From assembly GCA_019113245.1 (NCBI GenBank), contig DXHU01000006.1:1-64000 (forward strand): a stretch of 64,000 nt of DNA, read 5' to 3'. Position 1 is the first letter of the stretch. Each line of letters opens with the position of its first letter. Position numbers and translations under genes: made by a program. The notes beneath the pieces were generated by a model that was not told where the DNA came from, did no database searches, and worked only from the letters and a program-made list of their open reading frames with translations. This stretch comes from Candidatus Ornithospirochaeta avicola (GTDB taxonomy: Bacteria; Spirochaetota; Spirochaetia; Sphaerochaetales; Sphaerochaetaceae). Below are positions 7,298 through 16,618 of this stretch, piece by piece.

Positions 7298-9847
7298 ATG
7301 AATTTTGATAACTATACACTTAAAATGCAGCAGGCAGTGAATGCATCGCTCCGCCTTGCCGAAAAGTATGAGAATGCAGAGATCACCACAGCTCATGTGC
7401 TCCTTCCTCTGCTTGAGGACAAGGACGGGATTATCAGACCCATTCTTGAGAAGATAGGAGCCCCATGTGCTGATGTTGAGAAGGATCTTCTGAGCAATCT
7501 TGAGAAAATACCGAAGAGCAGGGGAAGCTCGATTACAAGGAACATGAGCAGTACCCTTGCCCGTGTCTTTGCAGAAAGCGAGAACATTTCGGCATCCATG
7601 AAGGATGAGTACACATCATCTGAACATTTTCTTCTTGCATCGATAAAGCTCGACAGCGCTGTATCTGCCATTCTTTCTGCCTATAGGGTGAATGAGAAAG
7701 CTGTCCTTGAGGCGCTGAAAACAATAAGGGGTGATAGAAGAATCACATCAAATGATCCGGAGAGTTCTTATCAGGCACTTGAGAAATACTGCAGAGACCT
7801 TACCCGAATTGCTCGTGAGAATAAGCTTGATCCGGTAATCGGAAGAGATGAGGAGATAAGACGTGTTATGCAGGTTCTTTCAAGAAGGACCAAGAACAAT
7901 CCTGTTCTGATCGGGGAGCCGGGCGTCGGAAAGACAGCAATAGTTGAAGGTCTTGCTGAGAGAATCAGCCGCGGCGATGTTCCTGAAAGCCTGAAAGACA
8001 AGAGACTTCTTTCTCTTGATCTTGGCTCTCTTGTTGCGGGTGCAAAATACAGGGGAGAGTTTGAGGAAAGACTCAAGGGTGTCATAAATGACATTTCAAA
8101 GAGCAACGGAAGCATAATACTGTTTATAGATGAGCTTCACACCATTGTTGGCGCTGGAGCTGCAGAAGGAAGCACTGATGCTTCAAACCTCATAAAGCCT
8201 GCCCTTGCGCGCGGAGAGCTTCATGCAATAGGCGCAACTACTCTTGATGAGTACAGGAAGTACATTGAGAAGGACAAGGCTCTTGAAAGAAGATTCCAGC
8301 CTGTTTACTGCAACGAGCCAAGTGTTGAAGACACCATTTCTATTCTTCGTGGTCTGAAAAGCCGTTATGAAGTGCATCATGGTGTCAGAATCAAGGATGA
8401 GGCGCTGGTTGCCGCAGCTGTTCTTTCTGACAGGTATCTTACAAACCGCTTCCTTCCGGATAAGGCAATAGACCTTGTTGATGAAGCGGCATCCAGAATA
8501 AAGATCCAGCTTGAGAGCCAGCCTGAGGAGATGGACAGGATGGAGAGGAAAATGCTCCAGCTGTCAATTGAAAGGCAGGCACTGAGCAAGGAAGAGGATG
8601 AGGCTTCAAAGGAAAGAGAGGAGAAAATCAAGGAAGAGTATTCAGAGCTCAAGGAAAAATATGATGCCATGTATCTTAAATGGAAGAATGCAAGGGAGAA
8701 TATAACAGCCCTCAGAGAGAAGAAGGCTCTTCTTGAAAAGCTGTCTCAGGATGAAGCTGATGCAGAGCGCCAGGGAAACCTTGAGACGGCTGCCATGATC
8801 AAGCATGGACAGATTCCTGAGCTGAAAAAGGAGATAGAGCAGAGCGAGGAGAAAGTCAAGACAAGCGGAGAAATCGTGAAGGAGGAAGTCACAGAAGATG
8901 ACATTGCACGCGTTGTCTCTTCCTGGACAGGTGTTCCTGTCATGAAGATGATGTCCAGCGAGAAGGAGAAATATCTGAAGCTTGATGAAATCCTTTCTTC
9001 TTCCGTAATAGGGCAGAATGAGGCAATTGAGGCTGTCAGCAATGCAATAAGAAGAAACAAGGCTGGAATCCAGGATGAGAGGAGACCTCTTGGATCATTT
9101 CTTTTTGCAGGTCCTACAGGAGTTGGAAAGACGCTTCTTGCAAAGAAGCTTGCAGCATTCCTTTTTGATGACGAGAAAGCGCTTACAAGAATAGATATGA
9201 GCGAGTATATGGAGAAATTCTCTGTCTCCCGTCTCATCGGAGCACCTCCTGGATATGTCGGCTATGATGAGGGCGGACAGCTTACAGAGACTGTAAGAAG
9301 AAGGCCTTATTCGGTAGTTCTTTTTGATGAGATAGAAAAGGCGCATCCGGATGTGTTCAATATCCTTTTGCAGGTGCTTGATGACGGAAGACTCACGGAC
9401 GGTCAGGGTCGTGTTGTGGATTTCACGAATACAATTATCATCATGACAAGCAACCTTGGCTCTGAGTATATCCTGCGTGATGAAGAAAGGGGCAAAGAGG
9501 AGGTGATGAATGCGATTAAAGGCGCTTTCAAGCCTGAATTCATAAACCGAATTGACGAGATAATCGTGTTCAATCCTCTTAAAGAAGAGCAGATCAAGAA
9601 GATTGTCCGCCTTGAGCTTGAGACTTTAAGAAAGAGAATGGAGAAGAAAGGTCTTGCATTTTCTTGGACAGATGATGTTGAGGCATATATTGCGAAGACA
9701 GGATTTGACCCTGTTCTGGGTGCCCGCCCGATAAGGAGAGCTATTCAGAATGAGGTTGAAAATCCGCTTTCACGTGTTATTCTCGAAGGAAACTATGATT
9801 CAACACTTACAGCAGGCATTGAGGATGGAAAGATTGTCATCAAGTAG
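7298..9847 (+). CDS. clpB: ATP-dependent disaggregase ClpB
   Basis: Hsp100 chaperone that works with DnaK to extract proteins from aggregates in the cytoplasm. 849 residues, normal length. The N domain (1-~145) is followed by NBD1 with Walker A GEPGVGKT (206-213) and Walker B ILFIDELH, a coiled-coil middle domain (about 400-530, which marks ClpB rather than ClpA or ClpC), and NBD2 with Walker A GPTGVGKT (605-612), [26 protein letters not shown] and a C-terminal domain ending IVIK. ATG 7298 follows GAGAGG by 8 nt; a GTG at 7289 sits in that site. The 3' end overlaps the convergent nucleotidyltransferase gene by 48 nt. Confidence 0.97.
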   Translation: MNFDNYTLKMQQAVNASLRLAEKYENAEITTAHVLLPLLEDKDGIIRPILEKIGAPCADVEKDLLSNLEKIPKSRGSSITRNMSSTLARVFAESENISASMKDEYTSSEHFLLASIKLDSAVSAILSAYRVNEKAVLEALKTIRGDRRITSNDPESSYQALEKYCRDLTRIARENKLDPVIGRDEEIRRVMQVLSRRTKNNPVLIGEPGVGKTAIVEGLAERISRGDVPESLKDKRLLSLDLGSLVAGAKYRGEFEERLKGVINDISKSNGSIILFIDELHTIVGAGAAEGSTDASNLIKPALARGELHAIGATTLDEYRKYIEKDKALERRFQPVYCNEPSVEDTISILRGLKSRYEVHHGVRIKDEALVAAAVLSDRYLTNRFLPDKAIDLVDEAASRIKIQLESQPEEMDRMERKMLQLSIERQALSKEEDEASKEREEKIKEEYSELKEKYDAMYLKWKNARENITALREKKALLEKLSQDEADAERQGNLETAAMIKHGQIPELKKEIEQSEEKVKTSGEIVKEEVTEDDIARVVSSWTGVPVMKMMSSEKEKYLKLDEILSSSVIGQNEAIEAVSNAIRRNKAGIQDERRPLGSFLFAGPTGVGKTLLAKKLAAFLFDDEKALTRIDMSEYMEKFSVSRLIGAPPGYVGYDEGGQLTETVRRRPYSVVLFDEIEKAHPDVFNILLQVLDDGRLTDGQGRVVDFTNTIIIMTSNLGSEYILRDEERGKEEVMNAIKGAFKPEFINRIDEIIVFNPLKEEQIKKIVRLELETLRKRMEKKGLAFSWTDDVEAYIAKTGFDPVLGARPIRRAIQNEVENPLSRVILEGNYDSTLTAGIEDGKIVIK

Positions 9848-10378
9848 TGCCTTACAGCTTTCTTTTGTGTCTATGTCAAAGACAGAGCCGGCTCCGGCTT
9901 CATAGCATATGATGTTCTCCCTTTCAAGGATTGTCCTGAAAGGGAGATTTTCTTTTAGCATGATGTTTCTGATTCTCTTGGGGATGAATACGGGATGCCC
10001 TGGAATACCGTTATAGCATGCGCGGCAGGCTTTTCCTTCTTTTATGATTGCAATTCCTTGAGAAAAATCATCCTTTTCAAGAAGGGGAAGGTCCCCTGGG
10101 ATGATTACAAAATCGTCATCGCTGCTTTCAAGGGCGGCAATCATGCTTGATCTCTGGCCTTTTTTGAAATCTGGGTTATATATATGCGGAACATTCACGC
10201 AATCCAGAATGCTCTCAATCCTTTTTCTTTCAAATCCTGTTACGCAAAGTGTGTCAGGAAACAGTGAAAGCACAGTTTCAAGTGTGCTGAGAAAAAGAGG
10301 CTTTCCTTTATAGGGAAGAAGCATCTTGTTCTCTCCCATGCGAAGGGATAATCCTGCAAGAAGAACAACTGCTCTCAT
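9800..10378 (-). CDS. MobA/MocA-like nucleotidyltransferase
   Basis: A 192-residue NTP-transferase with a Rossmann-like fold. The N-terminal nucleotide-binding signature LLAGLSLRMGENKMLLPYKG, VIIPGDLPLL (the metal-binding aspartate region) and GIPGHPVFIPKRI are shared with MocA-type molybdenum-cofactor cytidylyltransferases and related enzymes. No molybdenum genes are in the window, so the substrate is open. The last 16 codons overlap the 3' end of clpB on the opposite strand. On the minus strand GATAAT ends 6 nt before the ATG and no ribosome-binding site is visible, so the mRNA may be leaderless. Confidence 0.82.
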   Translation of the reverse strand: MRAVVLLAGLSLRMGENKMLLPYKGKPLFLSTLETVLSLFPDTLCVTGFERKRIESILDCVNVPHIYNPDFKKGQRSSMIAALESSDDDFVIIPGDLPLLEKDDFSQGIAIIKEGKACRACYNGIPGHPVFIPKRIRNIMLKENLPFRTILERENIICYEAGAGSVFDIDTKESCKALLDDNLSILNACCKC

Positions 10379-10470
10379 GAGAATATTATCTTATAAAAAT
10401 TACAAAAAATCATCATGAAACAGTCTTTCATTTTGTTGCCTAAAGTTCTTTATGGGAATAAAACTTGAAC

Positions 10471-11130
10471 ATGGAAGCAGTATTAGTCAACACAATTTCT
10501 GTAATAGCAGGTTCTTCTATAGGCCTTGTTTTCAAAAAAAGGATTTCTGATTCCCTGAAAAACATCGTTACCATCTCAGCCGGTCTTGTGACCCTCATCC
10601 TGGCCATTGACATGGCAGCAGCAGAGGCTAATGTGATAATAGTGCTTTTCTCCCTCATCATAGGCGGCCTTGCCGGACATAAAATCAGGATAGAAGAGAG
10701 AATCCTGGAAATCGGGAAAGAAAAGAATGGCTCTTTATCAGGGTTTCTAAACTCATCACTGCTTTTCTGCTCCGGGGCAATGAGCATAGTAGGAAGCTTC
10801 AATGCAGCCCTTTATTCAGACAACAGCCTTATCTACACAAAGAGCGTGATGGACGGCTTTATGGCAATCGTGCTTGCATCTATATACGGGCGCTCTGTAA
10901 TGCTTTCTGCCCTTACTGTTCTTGTTTATCAAGGGTTGCTCACTTTATTTGCATCCCTTCTTCAGCCTCTTCTCGGCAATGAGGGCGTGGCTGCAATGAC
11001 ATGTACCGGAGGCTTCCTTTTAATCATGATTGCGCTCAATCTTCTAAGCCTCAAAGATATAAAGACAGGGAATTTCCTTCCATCTCTTATCATCGCACCG
11101 GTGCTCAGCATAGCACTTGCATCGGTTTGA
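10471..11130 (+). CDS. DUF554 family membrane protein
   Basis: A 219-residue integral membrane protein with about six hydrophobic segments. It has the DUF554 (YdfK/YqgA-like) pattern: NTISVIAGSSIGLVFKKRI at the start, GGLAGHKIRIEERIL, LFCSGAMSIVGSFNAAL and YTKSVMDGFMAIVLASIYG. Function of the family is not established. ATG 10471 is chosen over TTG 10465; there is no ribosome-binding site, and AATAAA (10457-10462) is a weak -10 candidate. It is divergent from the nucleotidyltransferase gene. Its stop overlaps the -35 of the next gene. Confidence 0.82.
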   Translation: MEAVLVNTISVIAGSSIGLVFKKRISDSLKNIVTISAGLVTLILAIDMAAAEANVIIVLFSLIIGGLAGHKIRIEERILEIGKEKNGSLSGFLNSSLLFCSGAMSIVGSFNAALYSDNSLIYTKSVMDGFMAIVLASIYGRSVMLSALTVLVYQGLLTLFASLLQPLLGNEGVAAMTCTGGFLLIMIALNLLSLKDIKTGNFLPSLIIAPVLSIALASV

Positions 11131-11154
11131 AAAGGCTTTCTTACGTAATATAAT
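11127..11154 (+). promoter_or_regulatory. strong promoter of the oxidoreductase remnant
   Basis: TTGAAA (11127-11132), 16 nt, perfect TATAAT (11149-11154), about 20 nt before the ATG at 11174. One of the best promoter matches in the window, although the gene it drives appears truncated. Confidence 0.65.
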
Positions 11155-11173
11155 AAAAGACAGCGGGAACAGC

Positions 11174-11605
11174 ATGAATGTAATAATTATCGGAGCAGTC
11201 GCTGCAGGAACAAAGGCGGCGGCAAAGCTGAAAAGACTCGATTCTGAGCTTTCAATCAAAATTCTCACAAAGGGAGAAGAGATATCATATGCAGGCTGAG
11301 GCCTGCCTTATTATATCAGTTCAGAGATAAAGGAGCGCTCTGAGCTTGTTGTCAACACGCCGGAGAAATTCTTTTTGCTGACAAATGTTCCTGTGATAAC
11401 AGGAGCAGAGGTTCTGAGTGTGGATACAGTGCATAAAGCGGTGCACTACAGAAAAGACAATCAGCCTTTCAAGGAGTCCTATGACAAGCTCGTAATTGCA
11501 AGCGGTGCTGAGAGCCTGTTCGGCCTTGAAAAATACCAGGGAGTATTTCATGCGCCTTATGATAAAGCAATAATATATGTTTTTCAAAAGAAAATACATG
11601 TTTGA
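11174..11605 (+). pseudogene. truncated CoA-disulfide reductase/NADH oxidase-like flavoprotein with in-frame TGA at the active-site Cys
   Basis: Frame 11174-11605 encodes the first ~143 residues of a class of pyridine-nucleotide-disulfide oxidoreductases that normally run 440-560 residues. The FAD-binding start (NVIIIGAVAAGTKAAAKLKR) is intact. At codon 42 (11297-11299) a TGA stands within ISYAG-TGA-GLPYYIS, exactly where the redox-active cysteine of the family (Cys42/43) belongs. The frame then stays open through YDKLVIASGAES and GVFHAP to a TGA at 11603, after which the NADH-binding and dimerisation domains are missing. Either this is a nonsense-mutated and deleted Cys gene, or the remnant of a selenoprotein gene in which TGA encoded selenocysteine. 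A strong promoter precedes it. Confidence 0.75.
11318..11346 (+). promoter_or_regulatory. candidate bacterial SECIS stem-loop
   Basis: AGTTCAGAG (11318-11326) pairs with CTCTGAGCT (11338-11346) over 9 bp with one G-U pair; the 11-nt apical loop contains GG. The loop begins 27 nt after the in-frame TGA, within the spacing usual for bacterial SECIS elements. A competing hairpin, GCAGGC (11291-11296) with GCCTGC (11301-11306), places the TGA in its loop. Both are by eye; bacterial SECIS elements have little sequence consensus. Confidence 0.35.
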
Positions 11606-11643
11606 CCCGTTCTTTTAAAATAAAATGAATGATGGAGGATTAT

Positions 11644-13446
11644 ATGCTTTATCCAAGAGTCAATGAAAAGAGAAGTGTTATAGATCTTAACGGGGTATGG
11701 TCTTTCTGCCTTGATGACGGAACCCATGGGGCCAATATAGACAACAGCTTTATAAATGAAAATAAGGAGAACATTGCGGTCCCTGCAAGCTATAATGACC
11801 AGAAAGATGAGCTTAAATATCGTGAGCACTGCGGCTGGGCATACTATGAGAGGACTTTCAGTGTGCCTGATGTTTTTAGAAATGAGCGCCTGGTGCTTCG
11901 CTTTGATGCGGTGACTCATTATGCAAAAGTGTATCTGAATTCTGTCCTGATAGCTGAGCATAAGGGAGGATTCCTTCCATTTGAGGCTGAGATAACAGAA
12001 GTTGTGAAATGGAATCAGGACAATCTGTTGCAGGTTGCAGTGGACAACAGGGTGAATCATTCGACGCTTCCTGTCGGAAATGAGGATGGAACTGCGTTCT
12101 TCGGCTCTGACAATGCAGGTGTTCCTTCTGTTGAGGCAGCCAAGAAGTGGAGGAAGAAGAGAAATCTTCCTAACTTTGATTTCTTTAACTATGCAGGCAT
12201 AAACAGGAATGTAAGAATCTACACGACAAAAAAGGATTACATAAACGACATAACCATTGTCCCGTCCATTTCAGGATCCGACGGCATCGTAAGGTATGAA
12301 ATCGAGACATGCGGGAAAGGGGAAGTCTTTGTTCAGATAACAGACAGGGAGAAAAAAACAGTAGGAGAGGCAATGGGATGCAAGGGGGAGATTAGAATAA
12401 AGAATGCAAGGCTCTGGAATCCGTATCCGGAAGATCCTTACCTTTATACTATGACAGTCACATTTGCTGAGGATAGATACTCCCAGCGCTTCGGAATAAG
12501 GAGCGTGGAGGTGAAGGGCAGCAGGTTCCTGATAAACGGCAAGGACTTCTATTTCAAAGGCTTTGGAAAGCATGAGGATGGTGCTGTGTTCGGTCGGGGC
12601 TTCAATCTTCCCTATGATGTGAAAGACATGAGTCTCATCAAGTGGATGAATGCCAACTCATTCAGGACAAGCCATTACCCGTATGCAGAGGAAATGTATG
12701 ATCTTGCAGATGAGGAAGGAATTGTGATAATCGATGAGACTCCTGCTGTCGGGATAGGTGCAGGCACAGCTTGTGATCCATATAAGACATTCAATATCAG
12801 GGAGCATCATGAGAGCGTGATAAGAGACTTAATCAGCAGAGACAAGAACCATCCGTCCGTCGTAATGTGGAGCATGGCTAACGAGCCTGATACTGAGCAC
12901 TGGCCGACATCTGCAAAAGAATACTGGACGAGCCTTTATGAATTCACCCATTCCCTTGATCCGCAGGACAGGCCGGTCACTTTCGTATGCTGTCAGAACA
13001 ACTATGAGGCAGATCTTTCTACAAGAGAGATGGATGTCATATGCATAAACCGCTACTATGGCTGGTACAATCTTTCAGGGGATATGGATGCTGCCTGTTA
13101 TGCTTTAAATCTCGAGCTTGATTTCTGGCAGGGCATCAACAAGCCCCTTATCATGACAGAGTACGGTGCTGATACGCTGAATGGCTATCATCTTACGGCT
13201 CCGGAGATGTTCAGTGAGGAATTCCAGGTCATGTATTACGACAGAATCAACAGCGAATTCGACAAGAGGTCTTTCATAGTCGGTGAGCACCCATGGAACT
13301 TCGCGGATTTCAATACGATACAGGGTGTTTACAGGGCTGACGGAAACAGAAAGGGCCTGCTTACTAGAGATAGAAGACCTAAGATGGGAGCACACTATTT
13401 CAAAAATAGATGGAAGGAGATTCCCTCTTTTGGATATAAGAAATAA
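11644..13446 (+). CDS. uidA: beta-glucuronidase, glycoside hydrolase family 2
   Basis: A 600-residue GH2 enzyme close in length and layout to E. coli UidA (603). A sugar-binding jelly roll (about 1-170) and an immunoglobulin-like domain (about 175-270) precede the TIM barrel. The acid/base is Glu414 in WSMANEPDTE and the nucleophile Glu506 in MTEYGADT; E. coli has 413 and 504. No signal peptide is visible, so it should act in the cytoplasm on imported beta-glucuronides. ATG 11644 follows GGAGG by 5 nt. No sugar transporter or other glucuronide gene is next to it. Beta-galactosidase activity is a less likely alternative. Confidence 0.88.
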   Translation: MLYPRVNEKRSVIDLNGVWSFCLDDGTHGANIDNSFINENKENIAVPASYNDQKDELKYREHCGWAYYERTFSVPDVFRNERLVLRFDAVTHYAKVYLNSVLIAEHKGGFLPFEAEITEVVKWNQDNLLQVAVDNRVNHSTLPVGNEDGTAFFGSDNAGVPSVEAAKKWRKKRNLPNFDFFNYAGINRNVRIYTTKKDYINDITIVPSISGSDGIVRYEIETCGKGEVFVQITDREKKTVGEAMGCKGEIRIKNARLWNPYPEDPYLYTMTVTFAEDRYSQRFGIRSVEVKGSRFLINGKDFYFKGFGKHEDGAVFGRGFNLPYDVKDMSLIKWMNANSFRTSHYPYAEEMYDLADEEGIVIIDETPAVGIGAGTACDPYKTFNIREHHESVIRDLISRDKNHPSVVMWSMANEPDTEHWPTSAKEYWTSLYEFTHSLDPQDRPVTFVCCQNNYEADLSTREMDVICINRYYGWYNLSGDMDAACYALNLELDFWQGINKPLIMTEYGADTLNGYHLTAPEMFSEEFQVMYYDRINSEFDKRSFIVGEHPWNFADFNTIQGVYRADGNRKGLLTRDRRPKMGAHYFKNRWKEIPSFGYKK

Positions 13447-13487
13447 AGAAAACCAATTTTCACTGATTCTTATAGAAGATGAAAAAG

Positions 13488-13510
13488 GGCCAGGGCAATA
13501 AGCTCTGGCC
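13488..13510 (-). terminator. terminator of glgP, possibly shared with uidA
   Basis: GGCCAGGGC (13488-13496) pairs with GCTCTGGCC (13502-13510) over a 5-nt loop, with one G-U pair. On the minus strand the hairpin is followed by CTTTTTC, fitting the end of glgP. The + side has only a weak T-run. Confidence 0.75.
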
Positions 13511-13534
13511 TTAAGTATCTCTGCTTTCTGATCT

Positions 13535-16042
13535 TTATTTTACAAGCAGGCTGTCAAGGGAATCGTTTTCTGTATTCTTCTTGACCTTGCATTCCTTTAC
13601 ATTCCAGATTTCCTTTGCATAATCAAGAATTGTCCTGTCTGAGCTGAATTTTGCGCTGGAAGCAACGTTGATGATTGCCTTCCTGTTCCATTCTGCCTGA
13701 TTGTCTCTGTAAAGGTTCTGTGCTTCCTCATGGCGGTCATGGTACATTCTGAGGTCTGCCATCAGATAATATCTGTCGCCATATTCGAAGAGGCTCTTCT
13801 TGAGAGGCTCGAATATTCCGGTCTCATGAATTGAGAAATATCCTGAATCGACAAGGGCCTTCATTGCCTTTATCTCCTCATCCTTTTCAACCCATGCAAG
13901 CGGATTGTAAGAAGAGGAGAGGGCTCTGATTTCTTCTTCGGTGTGCCCAAAGATGAAGATGTTGTCAAGACCAGCCTCTTCTGCCATCTCGACATTTGCT
14001 CCGTCCAGTGTTCCCATTGTGAGTGCTCCGTTGCACATGAACTTCATGTTGCCTGTGCCGCTTGCCTCTGTTCCTGCTGTTGATATCTGCTCTGAGATGT
14101 TTGTCGCAGGAATTATGTTCTCTGCCATTGTAACGCGGTAGTTGGGCATGAAGAACACTTTGAGGTGCTTGTTGACCTGGCTGTCTGCGTTTATCACGGA
14201 AGCAACGTTGTTGATGAACTTGATGATTAGCTTTGCATTCACATAACCGGGAGCCGCCTTTCCTCCAAAAAGGAATGTTGTCGGCGGGAATGACTCGAGG
14301 TATGCTCTGTCATTCTTCATCCTGTTGTAGATCATTATGATGTTGAGAATGTTCAGCAGCTGTCTCTTGTACTCATGAATTCTCTTTACCTGAACATCAA
14401 AGAGAGTGTCCGGATCGATTATGATTCCGCAGTCCTTCTTGAGGAATGCCGCCGCATTCTCCTTTCTCTCTTTCTTGACAGCGGCAAAACGCTCTATGAA
14501 AGACGGGTCTGATGAGAAGCTCTTTAGTTTCCTGATTTCCTCAAAATCCGTAATCCACTTGTCTCCGATTGCATCTGTGATGAGAGAGGCAAGACCCGGG
14601 TTTGCATCAAGCAGCCATCTTCTCTGTGTGATTCCGTTTGTCTTGTTGTTGAATCTTTCTGGGAAAATCTGGTTGAACTCAGGGAACATGCTCTTTTTCA
14701 GAAGATCTGAATGAAGGGCTGCAACACCGTTCGTGGAGTGGCTTCCGATTATTGAGAGATTTGCCATCCTGACCATTTTAGGATTGCTTTCCTCAATGAT
14801 GGACACTGCTGATATCCTTTCGCTCTGGAGAGGGAAGTATGAGACTGCCTTTGAGATGAAGCGCTGGTTAATCTCATAGATTATCTGCATGTGTCGTGGG
14901 AGAATCTTCTCAATCATAGGAAGCGGCCATTTCTCAAGTGCCTCTGGCATGAGTGTGTGGTTTGTATATCCCATGGTCTTTTCCGTAATATCCCATGCCT
15001 CATCCCATCCAAGTCCTTCCTGGTCTATGAGAAGCCTCATCAGTTCAGGAATTGCAAGGGACGGGTGTGTGTCATTAAGCTGGATTGCCGCTTTTTCAGG
15101 AATGTCCTTAAGGGCAATGCCGTCTCTCTTGATTCTCCTGATTGTATCCTGAAGAGAACAGGAGACGAAGAAGTACTGCTGCTTGAGCCTGAGCTCCTTG
15201 CCCATGTAGAGAGTGTCGTTAGGGTATAGGACCTGTGAAAGGGTCTCTGCATTGATTTTGTTTCTTACAGCTTCAGTATAGTCTCCGCTGTTGAATTCCT
15301 TGAAGCTGAAGCCATCCGGGCTTGTAGCACTCCAGAGTCTGAGTGTGTTTATCGTCTTCCCGCCATAGCCTACAATCGGGGTATCGTATGCAAGGCCGTT
15401 GACCTGCTCAGAAGGCTCCCACACAAAGTAGTCCCTTCCGTTTTCGCGGTACTGCTTGACTTCTCCCCCGAAGAATACAGGATAGACTCTGTCCGGGCGT
15501 ACGACTTCCCACGGATTGCCGTCCTTGAGCCAGTTGTCCGGGCTTTCAACCTGCCAGCCGTTCTTGATCTGCTGTGTGAAGATTCCATAGTTGTATCTGA
15601 TTCCATAACCGAATGCCGGAATCTCAAGCGTTGCAAGAGAGTCCAGAAAACATGCGGCAAGACGTCCGAGTCCTCCGTTTCCAAGTCCTGCATCCGGTTC
15701 CATGTCCCTCAGCTCCTCTAGGGTGACTCCGAAGTCCTTGAGAGCATCGCGAACCGGCTTTTCCAGGCCGAGGTTGATGATGTTGTTCGTCATTGCTCTT
15801 CCCATGAGGAATTCAAGAGAGAGGTAATAGACGCGCTTTGCCTTCTTGGCTCTCTGTGTCTTTCTTGTCTGGTCCCACTGGTGGATGATCCTGTCCCTGA
15901 TAGCGTATGATAGAGCCTGATAGCGGGACATTTCATCGATATGGTAGCTGTCTGCATCAAGGGTGTATCTCAGGTGCTCGGCAATATCCTGTCTGATATC
16001 CTTGCTTGTTTTGCCATATCTTGTCTTGATTTCACTAGCCAT
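13535..16042 (-). CDS. glgP: glycogen/maltodextrin phosphorylase
   Basis: Cytoplasmic enzyme releasing glucose 1-phosphate from alpha-1,4-glucans. 835 residues, normal for the family. Visible signatures: YYLSLEFLMGR near the N-terminus, GLGNGGLGRLAACFLDSLATL, QLNDTHPSLAIPELMR, and the pyridoxal-phosphate site EASGTGNMKFMCNGALTMGT, whose lysine binds the cofactor. ATG 16042 has AGGAG upstream on the minus strand. It is monocistronic: a terminator follows, and the tRNA-rpmG operon is divergent. Substrate chain preference cannot be read. Confidence 0.97.
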   Translation of the reverse strand: MASEIKTRYGKTSKDIRQDIAEHLRYTLDADSYHIDEMSRYQALSYAIRDRIIHQWDQTRKTQRAKKAKRVYYLSLEFLMGRAMTNNIINLGLEKPVRDALKDFGVTLEELRDMEPDAGLGNGGLGRLAACFLDSLATLEIPAFGYGIRYNYGIFTQQIKNGWQVESPDNWLKDGNPWEVVRPDRVYPVFFGGEVKQYRENGRDYFVWEPSEQVNGLAYDTPIVGYGGKTINTLRLWSATSPDGFSFKEFNSGDYTEAVRNKINAETLSQVLYPNDTLYMGKELRLKQQYFFVSCSLQDTIRRIKRDGIALKDIPEKAAIQLNDTHPSLAIPELMRLLIDQEGLGWDEAWDITEKTMGYTNHTLMPEALEKWPLPMIEKILPRHMQIIYEINQRFISKAVSYFPLQSERISAVSIIEESNPKMVRMANLSIIGSHSTNGVAALHSDLLKKSMFPEFNQIFPERFNNKTNGITQRRWLLDANPGLASLITDAIGDKWITDFEEIRKLKSFSSDPSFIERFAAVKKERKENAAAFLKKDCGIIIDPDTLFDVQVKRIHEYKRQLLNILNIIMIYNRMKNDRAYLESFPPTTFLFGGKAAPGYVNAKLIIKFINNVASVINADSQVNKHLKVFFMPNYRVTMAENIIPATNISEQISTAGTEASGTGNMKFMCNGALTMGTLDGANVEMAEEAGLDNIFIFGHTEEEIRALSSSYNPLAWVEKDEEIKAMKALVDSGYFSIHETGIFEPLKKSLFEYGDRYYLMADLRMYHDRHEEAQNLYRDNQAEWNRKAIINVASSAKFSSDRTILDYAKEIWNVKECKVKKNTENDSLDSLLVK

Positions 16043-16229
16043 AATATCTCCTGTGTGATATCTAACTTTTTTGCTGGTAATTCTATAGAAGAAACGTCTT
16101 AAAAGAATTCCATGACTAATTTATAGGAATTTGAAAGAAAATAATAGTAGCTGGAAGCCGAGTTTTTCAACTCTCTTTTCTTCCCCCTCTTCAACAGAAG
16201 AGCAAATTCATCCAATCTCAGCAGATATA

Positions 16230-16258
16230 TTGACAAAGAAGGAGTGGTTTGGTATTGT
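16230..16258 (+). promoter_or_regulatory. promoter of the tRNA-Thr/rpmG/secE/nusG operon
   Basis: TTGACA (16230-16235), 17 nt, TATTGT (16253-16258); start expected near 16265. The rest of the 279-nt gap between glgP and the tRNA (16043-16321) holds no gene: a 66-codon ORF in it runs through this promoter and into the tRNA. Confidence 0.7.
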
Positions 16259-16265
16259 AATCGTT

Positions 16266-16305
16266 GCATGTTTGCTCAAACATGCCTGGGTTGCATGCAA
16301 GCAAC
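16266..16305 (+). repeat. two hairpins at the 5' end of the tRNA-Thr transcript
   Basis: GCATGTTTG (16266-16274) pairs perfectly with CAAACATGC (16277-16285) across a 2-base centre. GTTGC (16290-16294) pairs with GCAAC (16301-16305). The first begins at or next to the predicted transcript start. They could protect the 5' end or guide processing of the tRNA; alternatively the palindrome is a protein-binding site. Confidence 0.5.
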
Positions 16306-16321
16306 AGAGAAAAAAGAGATT

Positions 16322-16394
16322 GCCCTTGTAGCTCAGCAGGTAGAGCACCACCATGGTAAGGTGGGGGTCACCGGTTCAAATCCGGTCGAGGGCT
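16322..16394 (+). tRNA. tRNA-Thr (anticodon GGT)
   Basis: A full cloverleaf can be drawn. The acceptor GCCCTTG pairs with CGAGGGC (16387-16393), and the D arm is GCTC...GAGC. The anticodon stem CCACC/GGTGG carries the loop ATGGTAA, giving anticodon GGT. The T arm is ACCGG-TTCAAAT-CCGGT. The discriminator is T16394, and CCA is not encoded. It is the first gene of a transcript continuing into rpmG. Confidence 0.97.
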
Positions 16395-16429
16395 CATTAA
16401 AGAAAACGGTATAACCGAGGAGATAAGAT

Positions 16430-16606
16430 ATGGCTTCCAAGAAGAAAGGTCCAGTAGAGAAAATCGCTCTTCAGTGCACAGAGTGCAAGCAGAAGAACTA
16501 CACAACAGAGAAGAACAGGAGAAACACTCCGAACAAGCTCGAGCTTATGAAGTATTGTCCGTTCGAGCACAAGCACACTCTCCACAGAGAGGCCAAGATT
16601 AAATAA
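16430..16606 (+). CDS. rpmG: 50S ribosomal protein L33
   Basis: A 58-residue large-subunit protein, [20 protein letters not shown]..., with GAGGAGAT upstream. It has the first zinc-ribbon pair C16-x2-C19, but the second pair is reduced to C43 followed by [11 protein letters not shown], so zinc binding by four cysteines is not possible; His47 might replace one. It lies between tRNA-Thr and tRNA-Trp, a common arrangement with secE-nusG in bacteria. Confidence 0.96.
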   Translation: MASKKKGPVEKIALQCTECKQKNYTTEKNRRNTPNKLELMKYCPFEHKHTLHREAKIK

Positions 16607-16618
16607 AGAGTCTTTTCT

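Noticed and set aside
11297-11299. A genetic code in which TGA is Cys or Trp
   Set aside because: TGA serves as normal stop for many genes here (for example metN, metI, rmuC, tetR, lnt), so reassignment is excluded.
14406-15252. Plus-strand ORFs of 70-112 codons inside glgP
   Set aside because: They are antisense shadows of a well-conserved gene, with no ribosome-binding sites and no family resemblance.
16131-16331. 66-codon ORF before tRNA-Thr
   Set aside because: It covers the TTGACA/TATTGT promoter and hairpins and ends inside the tRNA gene.
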